Origin: an uncultured Ruminiclostridium sp.
GTDB taxonomy: Bacteria > Bacillota > Clostridia > Oscillospirales > Ruminococcaceae
Length of the DNA stretch: 64,000 bases
Direction: 5' to 3'
NCBI GenBank assembly: GCA_947627695.1
Contig: CANQXF010000003.1
Location: 1 to 64,000 of the forward strand
Below, piece by piece: positions 53,316 through 61,741 of this stretch (position 1 is the first letter of the stretch; each line of letters opens with the position of its first letter). Under the pieces are notes generated by a model, which was given only the letters and a program-made list of their open reading frames with translations, was not told the origin of the DNA and did not search any database. Made by a program: the position numbers and the translations under genes.

Positions 53316-54442
53316 TATTCGCTCCTCCTGTAAATCCCCACAGCGGAACTTTTTATAAACTTTGAAATATACACTGCCATAACTGCGAAATATATAGCGA
53401 ACGTCAGTATAAACAGCGTGCCCCATTCGCTCAGATCAAAGCTGTCATAACCGAGAGCAGGAATGAATATGCAGTAGTTCAACGCCAGTCCCAGAAAAAG
53501 AGCCAGTCCGAAACTGATAATGTAGGTCATTAAACAGCCTGCTGTGATCATAAAGATCACTGCCCCTTTAGACGCTCCGCAAAGCCTGCATATTGAAAAT
53601 CTTCTTAACCTTTTTGACAGGATAAAGGAATACAAAAATACAATGCACATCATTCCCAGCAGGAAAAGGACCATAGCTGTTATTCTTGACATCATAAGAT
53701 TTCCCGCATAAACCGTGTCAAAATCAGAGTAGCTGTCGTCGGCGTTGCCGAAAATGTTTTCTATCTCTTTGAGCACATCGTTATATTCACTTTCTGTCAA
53801 ATATGTCCTGTTAAAAACAATATAGATTTCAGTGACATTAAAATGTGCAAGAGCAGTGTTTAACGGGACATAAAAAATACCGTCTCCTCCGTTTGTGTAT
53901 GTGCCTGTGATGATAAGAGGGATAACGTCAAACACCTCTTTGTTTATATCATCTATATTTCCCGACGTTTCGTCAAAAACAGAAATCGCATCATTTGCCT
54001 TATGCCTTAAAAAATAGACTGTATCTCCTATATTTTTGCCTGTCGCCTCAGCATAAAAATCAGGAACATACAAAGCGTTTTCGGCCGCATTGTCCGCTAT
54101 CGGCGTTCCCTCCGGCAAAAGTTCTTCGGGAATATTTTCCATTCTGCCGTAAAGTAAAAAATTGTTGCCCGACGGCATTCCCGTTTCGCCGCAGACCAGA
54201 CTTACGTCCGAATATCCCTTGAGATCTCTCAGGCTCAGATAGCTTTCAGCAGGCAGTGTTTTGTTTACCTCGGCGGAAACTGTCAGCGCCACGTTTCCCT
54301 CAAACATATTTCTTGTTGTAGCCTTATACGCTCCGAAAAACTGCAAAATAAAATATATTACCAGCACTGAAACAGTCAGATTTATTATAAATCCCGTTTT
54401 ATCAGAAAGCTCGGTCCTCACGGCGTATTTAAGGTATCTCAT
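53315..54442 (-). CDS. FtsX-like ABC permease (first)
   Basis: A 375-residue permease with one N-terminal helix (about 14-38), an external domain of about 210 residues and three C-terminal helices (MVLFLLGMMCIVFLYSF, AVIFMITAGCLMTYIISFGLALFLGL, LFILTFAIYFAVMAVYI). I choose ATG 54442 with TTGGAG 8 bases upstream; a TTG at 54460 is in frame but less likely. Two different FtsX-type permeases imply a heterodimeric exporter. It lies 53 bases after the -10 of the promoter at 54495-54524. Confidence 0.85.
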   Translation of the reverse strand: MRYLKYAVRTELSDKTGFIINLTVSVLVIYFILQFFGAYKATTRNMFEGNVALTVSAEVNKTLPAESYLSLRDLKGYSDVSLVCGETGMPSGNNFLLYGRMENIPEELLPEGTPIADNAAENALYVPDFYAEATGKNIGDTVYFLRHKANDAISVFDETSGNIDDINKEVFDVIPLIITGTYTNGGDGIFYVPLNTALAHFNVTEIYIVFNRTYLTESEYNDVLKEIENIFGNADDSYSDFDTVYAGNLMMSRITAMVLFLLGMMCIVFLYSFILSKRLRRFSICRLCGASKGAVIFMITAGCLMTYIISFGLALFLGLALNYCIFIPALGYDSFDLSEWGTLFILTFAIYFAVMAVYISKFIKSSAVGIYRRSE

Positions 54443-54494
54443 TGTTATACTCCAATTCAAAAAGGAAATATTATCTTATATCGTTTCTGGAAAA

Positions 54495-54524
54495 ATTATA
54501 TCATTCTGAATAATTTGCTGTCAA
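54495..54524 (-). promoter_or_regulatory. Promoter of the ABC exporter operon
   Basis: Minus strand TTGACA (54524-54519), 18-base spacer, TATAAT (54500-54495). Confidence 0.8.
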
Positions 54525-54540
54525 TAAATTCGATTTGAGT

Positions 54541-54579
54541 ATCATAAAAACGTAAGATAATATCATAAAAACGTAAGAT
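54541..54579. promoter_or_regulatory. Tandem 18-bp direct repeat upstream of the exporter promoter
   Basis: ATCATAAAAACGTAAGAT occurs exactly twice, at 54541-54558 and 54562-54579, with a period of 21 bases (two helix turns). On the exporter strand the sites end 16 bases upstream of the -35, where an activator would bind. The spacing resembles LytTR-family regulator sites, but no LytTR gene is in the window. Confidence 0.65.
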
Positions 54580-54707
54580 TTTAATACTAAATCAGGAATG
54601 CTATGGTAATTTTATAGCAGCGTCAATATTTTTCTACCACCATTTGTGCAAACTATATAAATTTTATAGTTGTATTTTAGATTTTTCTACAAATCATTTT
54701 ACTATCA

Positions 54708-54736
54708 TTTACTTTTTGATAAAAATGTGTTAAAAT
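54708..54736 (+). promoter_or_regulatory. Likely promoter of the diguanylate cyclase gene
   Basis: TTTACT, 17-base spacer, TAAAAT, about 80 bases before ATG 54816. The leader shows no c-di-GMP riboswitch that I can recognise. Confidence 0.5.
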
Positions 54737-54815
54737 AACAAATGGATTATAATATCCTTTTGTAACCTTTTTATAACCGTTGCAATATATTTTGATGTAA
54801 AAACGGAGACTATCG

Positions 54816-56735
54816 ATGAAAATACGTACTACGTTTATTCTGGCTTTGACTTTCTTTTCACTTTCGTCCATAATTGCTTATACGGTTTACAGTTCGATCA
54901 GTATGGGGCAAATTGCTGAGAAGCAGTATGAGAGTCTGTATACGGACATTGCAAACGGCGAAGCTGAGCTTGTTACCGATTACGTCGAATCTCTGATCGA
55001 GAAAGCAAATGCAGTTGCAGATGATTCAACTATTATGAGTTTCACCGCAGACGACAGCGCTTCTGCTATCGAAAAGGCCGGCGCCTACATAGGTGAGGAA
55101 ACCGGTATTTCCAGAATCGCATTGCTCAACGGCGGGAATCTTGTTGCAAGTACAGAAAACGGCTATGCGCTTACGTTTACAGCGGACGAGATTTCAAAAA
55201 TGACAAGCTCGAACAGTGATGTTTATGTAAGCCGTATATTAGACGCCGAAGGCAATCCTGCGGATTATGAACTGGCAACGCTTGTATCAGCAGATGACAA
55301 GCAGATCATAGTTTACTTTAATAAGAACAAGTTTGACAGCATAATTAAAGCGGGACTTTTCCCCACAAACGGTCGAGTAGTTTTTGTGGACGGGTTGGAT
55401 AATATAATTGACTCCACTTATATTGGTCTTATAAGTGAAAATGACCGTGGTGAATATTCTGTCATTGGAAAAGCTAAGAATGATTCCCAGTTAAATACGC
55501 CGGTACGTTTTGAAATAGGAAGGACCCAGCGTATTGCATATATGGTAAAAGCTCTTCAGTGCGGATGGTGTGTAACAACGCTTGCTGAGGCTGATCAGGC
55601 TTACAAATATTCGTCTTCTGCATTTGGAACGCTTCTAGGCACAGTTGTAGGCGTATCGGTCCTGTTCATAGTGCTTTACGTTATTATAATAGTTGCTATC
55701 ACAAAGCCTCTGCATAAAATTGAAAACACTCTCACTATGGTTCATCGCGGCGATCATGAGTCAAGAATAGACATAAACAGCAAAAACGAATACGGTGAGA
55801 TCTCCGCTGCATTCAATCACCTTATTGACAACGTGGTAGTCAGTGAAAGGCGTTATCGTACGATCGTTGAAATGGCGGATGATATCGTATTTGAATGGAA
55901 TCTTAAGACAAATAATATCACCTTCTCCAACAACTTCAATAAGAAATTCAGTTTCCGTGCAGCGTCAGACCACTTCAGCGACAGCTTCTTTATGAAAGGA
56001 AAGGTTCATCCGGAGGATAACGAAAGATATCGCAGCGACCTTGCAAAGCTGGAGCAGGGTGTTGATTTCAAAAATAACCAGTACCGCTGGAAGAATATTT
56101 ACGGCGATTATATCTGGATGTCCGTTACCACATCTACTATTCGTGATACAGATAACAACATAGTAAAAATCATAGGCGTACTTTCTGACGTTGACCGTGC
56201 AAAGAAGGGTGAAATGCAGCTCAGAAAGCAGGCAAGCTATGACGCTCTTACAGGCGTATACAACCGTGAAACTATTGAAAACGTAATCGAAAATGAAATT
56301 CAGGGAGTTGCTGACGGCAACGACGGATTTGCGATACTGTTTGTGGATATAGACGACTTTAAGATTTATAACGACCTGTACAGCCATGCGATAGGCGACC
56401 AAGTCCTCAAGTTCCTTACCGATTCTGTCAGCGAAATAATTCAGGAATACGGCTTTATCGGACGTTATGGCGGAGATGAATTTATAGTATGCATCCGCAA
56501 TATTTCCACTAACAATCCTCAGAGAGTGGCTCAGGATATCCTTACAAAGCTCAAAGCAGGATTTGTATGTGATAGCGGCGCTCGCTTGTCAATAAGCGTA
56601 AGCATAGGAATTCATCTTGTTAAGAATAATTCCAAGGGCGTAGACGAAATAATATCTATTGCCGATGACGCAATGTACAGCATTAAGAAGAACGGAAAGT
56701 CCAACTTTATAGTAGTTTCCGATGAAAATTCATAA
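54816..56735 (+). CDS. Membrane diguanylate cyclase (sensor-HAMP-PAS-GGDEF)
   Basis: A 639-residue signalling protein: N-terminal membrane helix (about 5-25), a Cache-like extracellular sensor to about 265, a second helix (VSVLFIVLYVIIIVAI near 280-297), HAMP (TKPLHKIENTLTMVHRGDH), a PAS domain (about 350-465) and a GGDEF domain with the intact active site RYGGDEF (GGDEF at 552-556). It should make c-di-GMP from two GTP in response to an outside signal. The RxxD inhibitory site is absent at its usual place (FIGRY precedes GGDEF), so product feedback at that site is unlikely. No EAL domain. Confidence 0.9.
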   Translation: MKIRTTFILALTFFSLSSIIAYTVYSSISMGQIAEKQYESLYTDIANGEAELVTDYVESLIEKANAVADDSTIMSFTADDSASAIEKAGAYIGEETGISRIALLNGGNLVASTENGYALTFTADEISKMTSSNSDVYVSRILDAEGNPADYELATLVSADDKQIIVYFNKNKFDSIIKAGLFPTNGRVVFVDGLDNIIDSTYIGLISENDRGEYSVIGKAKNDSQLNTPVRFEIGRTQRIAYMVKALQCGWCVTTLAEADQAYKYSSSAFGTLLGTVVGVSVLFIVLYVIIIVAITKPLHKIENTLTMVHRGDHESRIDINSKNEYGEISAAFNHLIDNVVVSERRYRTIVEMADDIVFEWNLKTNNITFSNNFNKKFSFRAASDHFSDSFFMKGKVHPEDNERYRSDLAKLEQGVDFKNNQYRWKNIYGDYIWMSVTTSTIRDTDNNIVKIIGVLSDVDRAKKGEMQLRKQASYDALTGVYNRETIENVIENEIQGVADGNDGFAILFVDIDDFKIYNDLYSHAIGDQVLKFLTDSVSEIIQEYGFIGRYGGDEFIVCIRNISTNNPQRVAQDILTKLKAGFVCDSGARLSISVSIGIHLVKNNSKGVDEIISIADDAMYSIKKNGKSNFIVVSDENS

Positions 56736-56767
56736 TTTCACAGAATGTGAACGAACCTTATAACAAC

Positions 56768-56806
56768 AAAATGCGTTGCAGATTTTATCTGCAACGCATT
56801 TTTTAT
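56768..56806. terminator. Bidirectional terminator between GGDEF gene and spoIIID
   Basis: A 15-bp stem (left arm AAATGCGTTGCAGAT) with a TTT loop and T-rich tail on the plus strand; it reaches the spoIIID stop codon on the other side. Confidence 0.9.
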
Positions 56807-57099
56807 TTTTCTGCTTCCTTTAATTCGCTGTATTTTTTCTTTGTCGCCATACCGCCTCTGATATGTCTTTCCTGCTTGTTTTTTTCAAGTACGTCTTTTA
56901 CTTGTTTTTGCAGCGCCGGATTGACCTTTTCAAGTCTTGTTGTTATATCCTGATGTACTGTGCTTTTGCTTATTCCAAAGACTTTTGCGGCACTTCTTAC
57001 AGTTGCGCCGTTTTCTACGATATACTTTCCGAGGCTTACGCATCTTTCTTGTTTTGTTCCGAATTCCTGAACCATAGACGTGTTTATTTGTTGTGACAT
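56803..57099 (-). CDS. spoIIID: Sporulation transcription factor SpoIIID
   Basis: A 98-residue DNA-binding protein with the SpoIIID hallmark: RCVSLGKYIVENGATVRSAAKVFGISKSTVHQDIT (helix-turn-helix near 18-52) followed by RLEKVNPALQKQVKDVLEKNKQERHIRGGMATKKKY. It is about 10-15 residues longer at both ends than the Bacillus protein. SpoIIID tunes sigma-E-dependent genes in the mother cell. The start is ATG 57099 with GGAGGGG upstream; the frame open to 57273 is not used. Its presence argues that the organism has, or had, an endospore programme. Confidence 0.95.
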   Translation of the reverse strand: MSQQINTSMVQEFGTKQERCVSLGKYIVENGATVRSAAKVFGISKSTVHQDITTRLEKVNPALQKQVKDVLEKNKQERHIRGGMATKKKYSELKEAEK

Positions 57100-57134
57100 T
57101 GTATCGCCCCTCCGCATAAAATTTCGGTCTTTAA

Positions 57135-57165
57135 ATTTATATGCAGGATGATTACTTATCATTAC
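57135..57165 (-). promoter_or_regulatory. Possible sigma-E-type promoter of spoIIID
   Basis: Minus strand CATATAAAT (57143-57135) resembles the sigma-E -10 CATACAAT; a loose GTAATGA (57165-57159) lies 15 bases upstream. Match is partial. Confidence 0.3.
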
Positions 57166-57251
57166 AACCCTTTTCAAAGCATTGATTTGTACAAGTCTAT
57201 TTTTATGTTTCCCGTCATATTTATTGTAAAAAAGGACAAGGGAGGCAAAAA

Positions 57252-59765
57252 ATGCAGCACAAGGAAAAAGCAATGCTTTATGGGCTTACGTCTGCTCAGG
57301 CTGAAGAAATATTAAAACGTGACGGTCCGAATATAATAGGAGATAAAAAGAAAAGCTCTACTGCGAAAATGTTCCTGGGGCAATTTCGTGACGTAATGGT
57401 AATGATACTTCTGGCGGCAACCGTTGTATCGATAGTTATGGGTGAGATATATGACGCTCTTACTATCATTATAATAGTTGTCATAAACGCTGTAATGGGA
57501 TTTATACAGGAATATCGAACAGAAAAGACGCTGGAAACTATAAAATCGATAGCCGCCCCTACCGCTAAAGTATATCGCGACGGAAAACTCGTTACCGTGT
57601 CGGCTGAAAACATTGTAAAGGGTGATGTTATTTCGTTGGAAGCAGGCGATAAAATACCCGCCGATTGCAGAATACTTGAAAGTATGTCTTTGCAGTGTGA
57701 TGAATCTATCCTTACAGGCGAAAGCATTCCTGTATCAAAATTCTTATCACCAATCAAAGAAGGCGAACTTAATCAAAGCGGCGCAGTTTATATGGGGACT
57801 GTCGTTACCAAAGGTCATTGTAAGGCGGAAGTATTTGCTGTGGGAAAATCAACCCAGATGGGAATGGTTTCAAATATGCTGGGTGAAATAGAAGAAGAAA
57901 AAAGTCCTTTGCAGAAACGTTTGGGCGAACTGGGCAAAATAATAGGAATAGCTTGTGCCGTTATATGCATTGTCGTAAGTGCGATCGGCATTTTGCGGGG
58001 AAACGAAATATTTGATATGCTTTTTGTGGGGATAACCCTTGCAGTCGCCGCTATCCCTGAGGGACTTCCCGCAACGGTCACAATTGCTCTTGCTTTGGCG
58101 GTTCGTCGTATTTATAAACAAAAAGCGCTGGTGAATAAGCTCCATTCGGTAGAAACTCTCGGCTGTGCCAACGTGATATGTACGGACAAAACAGGTACTC
58201 TTACAGCAAACAAAATGACCGTTACTGAAATTTATGCAGACGGCAAGACGACCGATAATATTATTGCAAATGATAATATAACAAAATTGCTGTTTACCTG
58301 CGGCGCCGTATGCAATAATTCCGACGGAGAAAACGGCGATCCCACTGAAGCGGCGCTCGTAATTGCGGCTCAGAAAGCGGGAATAAAATATTCATCTTAC
58401 ATAAGAACAGAAGAAATTCCCTTTGACAGCAGCACACGATTTATGGAGGTTACCGCAAAATCGGCTTCAGGTAATACGATCAAGTTTATGAAAGGGGCCA
58501 CTGACACTGTACTTCAGAAATGTTCATTTTTGCTTAACTCAAACGGAATAAAATTAATTTCCTCCGCCGATAAAAAGAAGATAATGCTTGCGTCTGAGAA
58601 AATGTCTTCCAAAGGTCTGCGCACCCTTGCATTTGCATATTCTTCCGCAGAATACAACGGTTATATTTTCATAGGACTTCAGGGAATGGAAGACCCTTTG
58701 CGCCCAGAAATAAAGCAGGCTATCAAAAAATGCAAAAAAGCGGGAATAAGAGTTATAATGCTCACAGGCGACCACATAAATACCGCTGTTGAGATCGCTT
58801 CGCAAGCGGGAATAATGAAGCAGGGTGATACAGCATGCACAGGGACACAGCTGTCACAAATGAGCGATAAACAGCTTGAACAACAGTTAAAAACCACGTC
58901 TGTTTTTGCAAGTGTCAGTCCTGCGGACAAACTTAGGATCGTAAGATCCCTTAAAGCGCATGGAAACATTGTAGCAATGACAGGAGACGGTGTAAACGAT
59001 GCGCCTGCGGTAAAAGAGGCGGCAATTGGCGTAGCAATGGGCAAGGGCGGTACTGACGTCACCCGTGAGGCAGCAAAGCTGGTGCTTTTGGACGATAATT
59101 TTGCTACTCTTGTTAATGCTGTTGAGCAGGGAAGAACGGTTTATTCCAACATAAGAAAGTTTATCAGATATATGCTCGCCTGCAATATAGGCGAGGTGTT
59201 TACAATGCTTTTCGCTATGATATTAGGGTTGCCTGTTGTCTTGCTGCCCATTCATCTTCTGCTTGTAAACCTCGTTACCGACGGATTGCCTGCAATTGCT
59301 TTGGGAATGGAGCCTGCTGACGAGGATATAATGGACAGAGCACCTCGTTCTCCCGATGAAAGTATTTTTGCAGGCGGAATGATGTGGCGTATAGTAGCTC
59401 GTGGTTTACTAATAGGAATAGCGTCGATTATCAGCTTTATTATCCCTTTTTCAGCAGGAAATTTAGAGCTGGCAAGAACAAGTGTTTTTATAACGCTCAG
59501 CCTTTCTCAGCTTATCTTTGTATTTGAATGTAAAAATGAAAACAGAGGTATATTCAACGCCCGCTATCTTACTAATCTTCAGCTTATTCCCGCCGTTTTG
59601 ATAAGCCTTCTTGTCAGCCTGATCGTTGTCTATATCCCAAGTCTGGCAGGCATATTCAATATGATCCCATTAAATGCAGAACAACTTATGCTGTCCGTTC
59701 TTGCGGCTTTTACCGTGCCTTTTATCAGAGGTGTATGGAAGCTGCTTACGTTTAAAGAAACATAA
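57252..59765 (+). CDS. Calcium-type P-type ATPase
   Basis: An 837-residue P2-type cation pump. It has the N-terminal cation_ATPase_N segment (LTSAQAEEILKRDGPN), TGES of the actuator domain, the membrane ion site AAIPEGLP, phosphorylated Asp312 in CTDKTGTLT, KGATD, the hinge MTGDGVNDAPA, and six C-terminal helices including PIHLLLVNLVTDGLPAIALG. This fits SERCA/PMCA-like bacterial calcium exporters. GGGAGG lies before the ATG. It is divergent from spoIIID, with about 150 bases between. Confidence 0.95.
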   Translation: MQHKEKAMLYGLTSAQAEEILKRDGPNIIGDKKKSSTAKMFLGQFRDVMVMILLAATVVSIVMGEIYDALTIIIIVVINAVMGFIQEYRTEKTLETIKSIAAPTAKVYRDGKLVTVSAENIVKGDVISLEAGDKIPADCRILESMSLQCDESILTGESIPVSKFLSPIKEGELNQSGAVYMGTVVTKGHCKAEVFAVGKSTQMGMVSNMLGEIEEEKSPLQKRLGELGKIIGIACAVICIVVSAIGILRGNEIFDMLFVGITLAVAAIPEGLPATVTIALALAVRRIYKQKALVNKLHSVETLGCANVICTDKTGTLTANKMTVTEIYADGKTTDNIIANDNITKLLFTCGAVCNNSDGENGDPTEAALVIAAQKAGIKYSSYIRTEEIPFDSSTRFMEVTAKSASGNTIKFMKGATDTVLQKCSFLLNSNGIKLISSADKKKIMLASEKMSSKGLRTLAFAYSSAEYNGYIFIGLQGMEDPLRPEIKQAIKKCKKAGIRVIMLTGDHINTAVEIASQAGIMKQGDTACTGTQLSQMSDKQLEQQLKTTSVFASVSPADKLRIVRSLKAHGNIVAMTGDGVNDAPAVKEAAIGVAMGKGGTDVTREAAKLVLLDDNFATLVNAVEQGRTVYSNIRKFIRYMLACNIGEVFTMLFAMILGLPVVLLPIHLLLVNLVTDGLPAIALGMEPADEDIMDRAPRSPDESIFAGGMMWRIVARGLLIGIASIISFIIPFSAGNLELARTSVFITLSLSQLIFVFECKNENRGIFNARYLTNLQLIPAVLISLLVSLIVVYIPSLAGIFNMIPLNAEQLMLSVLAAFTVPFIRGVWKLLTFKET

Positions 59766-59788
59766 AAACATTTTTGTACAACCTACCC

Positions 59789-59817
59789 TTTACAAGCTAT
59801 CGGCATATATTTATATA
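59789..59817 (+). promoter_or_regulatory. Promoter of the orphan structured RNA
   Basis: TTTACA (59789-59794), 17-base spacer, TATATA (59812-59817), predicting a transcription start near 59824. Confidence 0.6.
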
Positions 59818-59819
59818 GA

Positions 59820-59950
59820 GCAGGGAATCCCGTAGGTGAGGGCGGAGGGTAATGCTTTGCATTCATGAAGAGCCACAGCCACCCAAGGAATTTGGGACTT
59901 ACCTGCTTTATATAAAAATGTCCCGACGGGATAACCCGTCGGGGCTTTTT
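59820..59950 (+). ncRNA. Unidentified structured RNA gene
   Basis: About 125-130 bases with its own promoter and terminator. The ends pair as GCAGG-g-AA-TCCC with GGGA-c-TT-a-CCTGC (59820-59831 with 59895-59906). Inside are a possible GGTG/CACC and GGC/GCC helix pair, the hairpin AATGC-TTT-GCATT (59851-59863) and the hairpin CCCAAG/TTTGGG (59882-59895), which competes with the outer stem. The sequence is purine-rich in unpaired parts (GGGCGGAGGGTAATG). I compared it mentally with cobalamin, FMN, M-box, SAM, yybP-ykoY, SRP, 6S and RNase P RNAs and found no match. No open frame with a ribosome site is inside. Confidence 0.6.
59921..59950 (+). terminator. Terminator of the orphan RNA
   Basis: A perfect 9-bp G-C-rich stem CCCGACGGG-ATAA-CCCGTCGGG followed by GC and TTTTT. 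Confidence 0.95.
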
Positions 59951-59953
59951 ATC

Positions 59954-59982
59954 TTGCAGCAAAATATAAATTGTTGTATAAT
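59954..59982 (+). promoter_or_regulatory. Promoter of the sigma-factor fusion gene
   Basis: TTGCAG (59954-59959), 17-base spacer, TATAAT (59977-59982), beginning 4 bases after the RNA terminator and about 70 bases before ATG 60055. It shows that the RNA is not simply the leader of this gene. Confidence 0.7.
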
Positions 59983-60054
59983 TGTTAAAAGTTATCCAAC
60001 CTTTTATTTGTAAAATACACTTATTATATGCAAACCGGTTGCAAGGGGTAATAA

Positions 60055-61698
60055 ATGATGAACGGCTACATTACGGAAGAACTGATAGAAAACACCTACC
60101 TGTTTTGCAGGAGCAGGATATATGACAGTGAGTCTGCAAAGGACATTTCACAGGATATTCTTTATGAGGCATTAAAGGCAATTGATAAAAATAAAGAATT
60201 TCACAGTTTTTATTCTTGGTACTGGAAAATGGCGAGAAATAAAGTTGCCCGATACATAGCTTCTAAAAGCGATCCTGCGATACCTTTGGACAGCGCCGAA
60301 GGAATAATGTCAGATCATATCCAGCCGATAGAATCTCTTATAGGCAGGGAAGAACTGAATGAATTAAATCATTCTCTTTCCCGACTTGCCGATATTCACC
60401 GTGAAGTTATCATCAATTATTACTTGAAAGAACATTCAATTTCTCAGATAGCCTGCGAGCTTGATATTCCCGAAGGGAGAGTCAAAAGCAGACTTTTTGA
60501 GGCCCGAAAAAATCTTAAAGAAAGGATAACGAATATGAACAACATCGGAAGATCAGCCTATGCGCCGGCGGATGTAAACTATTTTTTAGGCTTCAACTGC
60601 GGCGAAGCGTCACAGATAATGCAAGGTAAAATTGCACAGCAGACAGTTGTTATTTGCCGATCAGATCCTAAAACCGTTTATGAGATAGCAGATGAGTTGG
60701 GAATAGCGCCTGTTTATCTGGAGGAAATACTTGAGAAAATGACAAACGCCTTGCTTCTTACAAAATCTTCACAGGGCAAATACCTTACAAATTTCTGCGT
60801 ATTTCCCGGGCAGGCTTATATAAATGCTCAGTACGAAGCTTATGCTGTACGTATATATAACAATTACCCCGAAAGGATAAGCAAAGCGCTTTGGGAGCTG
60901 AAGGATAAAATAGCGGCTCTTAACTTTTATGGTAATGATTTCAACTATAACTACCTTATGTGGTTTTTGTATGTTTTGGCAGGTTATAGTATAGCTGAAA
61001 CCTCTGACAAAATATATTCGGCAAAATACAACTCAAAATATCCCGATGAACCTGAACGCAGTTACAGAATAACAGCGCATTTTACTCCTCCTGATGAAAC
61101 GCTGGATTATTCCATGTATAGAGGTGACTGGCACGGAATGAACTGGTCAAACAGTCATGCCGTGTACAGAACCGCAAATTTTGGCAGATTAGAATATATA
61201 AACGATTTTGACTGTACACCCTTTCCTTCACAGTTTCCTGATAATGATACCTTAAGCAGAAACGACTGGGTAGACGGAAATAACATATCGCTTCTGATAC
61301 AGCTTGCAAAAGCTCCCGACAAATTTCTCAACAAATATGAGGAGGAACAGGCGGCTGATTTTATCAAAAAAGGACTTATAACAAAAACAGACAAAGGACT
61401 TAAAGTAAATCTTCCAATAATGTCACGTTCTGTTTATGAAAAAATCAAAGCGATGATTGATGAAGTATTAAAACCCATTGCCGAGGAATATGAAGAAGCA
61501 ATAACCAATAAAGTTGAAACATTGCTTCTTCGCTATGTCCGCAAAGATTTGATGAGCAATTTCATTCACTGGGATATGAAGATGTTCTTACAGCCTATAT
61601 GCGAATCCTTCTGGTATGGTCTCAACGCGTCTGTATACCTTGAAAAGACTGAGGATTACACACATTCCGCTGCCGCCCTTTGGATAATTACCGAATAA
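60055..61698 (+). CDS. ECF-type sigma factor fused to a large unknown C-terminal region
   Basis: A 547-residue protein. Residues about 8-70 are sigma region 2 (FCRSRIYDSESAKDISQDILYEALKAI, then the FYSWYWKMARNKVARYI part); residues about 105-160 are region 4 with a helix-turn-helix (VIINYYLKEHSISQIACELDIPEGRVKSRLFEARKNLKER). The remaining 380 residues are not sigma-like: a winged-helix-like stretch near 195-250 (KTVYEIADELGIAPVYLEEILEKM, then ALLLTKSSQGKYL), then an aromatic-rich region with SYRITAHFTPPDE and WHGMNWSNSH. No membrane helix and no adjacent anti-sigma gene are seen. The extension may sense a ligand and control the sigma part. Confidence 0.8.
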   Translation: MMNGYITEELIENTYLFCRSRIYDSESAKDISQDILYEALKAIDKNKEFHSFYSWYWKMARNKVARYIASKSDPAIPLDSAEGIMSDHIQPIESLIGREELNELNHSLSRLADIHREVIINYYLKEHSISQIACELDIPEGRVKSRLFEARKNLKERITNMNNIGRSAYAPADVNYFLGFNCGEASQIMQGKIAQQTVVICRSDPKTVYEIADELGIAPVYLEEILEKMTNALLLTKSSQGKYLTNFCVFPGQAYINAQYEAYAVRIYNNYPERISKALWELKDKIAALNFYGNDFNYNYLMWFLYVLAGYSIAETSDKIYSAKYNSKYPDEPERSYRITAHFTPPDETLDYSMYRGDWHGMNWSNSHAVYRTANFGRLEYINDFDCTPFPSQFPDNDTLSRNDWVDGNNISLLIQLAKAPDKFLNKYEEEQAADFIKKGLITKTDKGLKVNLPIMSRSVYEKIKAMIDEVLKPIAEEYEEAITNKVETLLLRYVRKDLMSNFIHWDMKMFLQPICESFWYGLNASVYLEKTEDYTHSAAALWIITE

Positions 61699-61699
61699 A

Positions 61700-61740
61700 G
61701 AAAAAACGTCTCCTTGCGATATCAGGGAGACGCTTTTTCT
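61700..61740. terminator. Bidirectional terminator between sigma fusion and hydF
   Basis: A 7-bp stem CGTCTCC/GGAGACG with A6 before and T5 after, usable from both sides. Confidence 0.85.
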
Positions 61741-61741
61741 T

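Noticed and set aside
59812-59950. M-box magnesium or cobalamin riboswitch for the orphan RNA
   Set aside because: TAGGTGAGG resembles a piece of the M-box and GGGAATCC a piece of the cobalamin element, but the remaining conserved strings are missing, the RNA is too short, and the next gene has its own promoter after the terminator.
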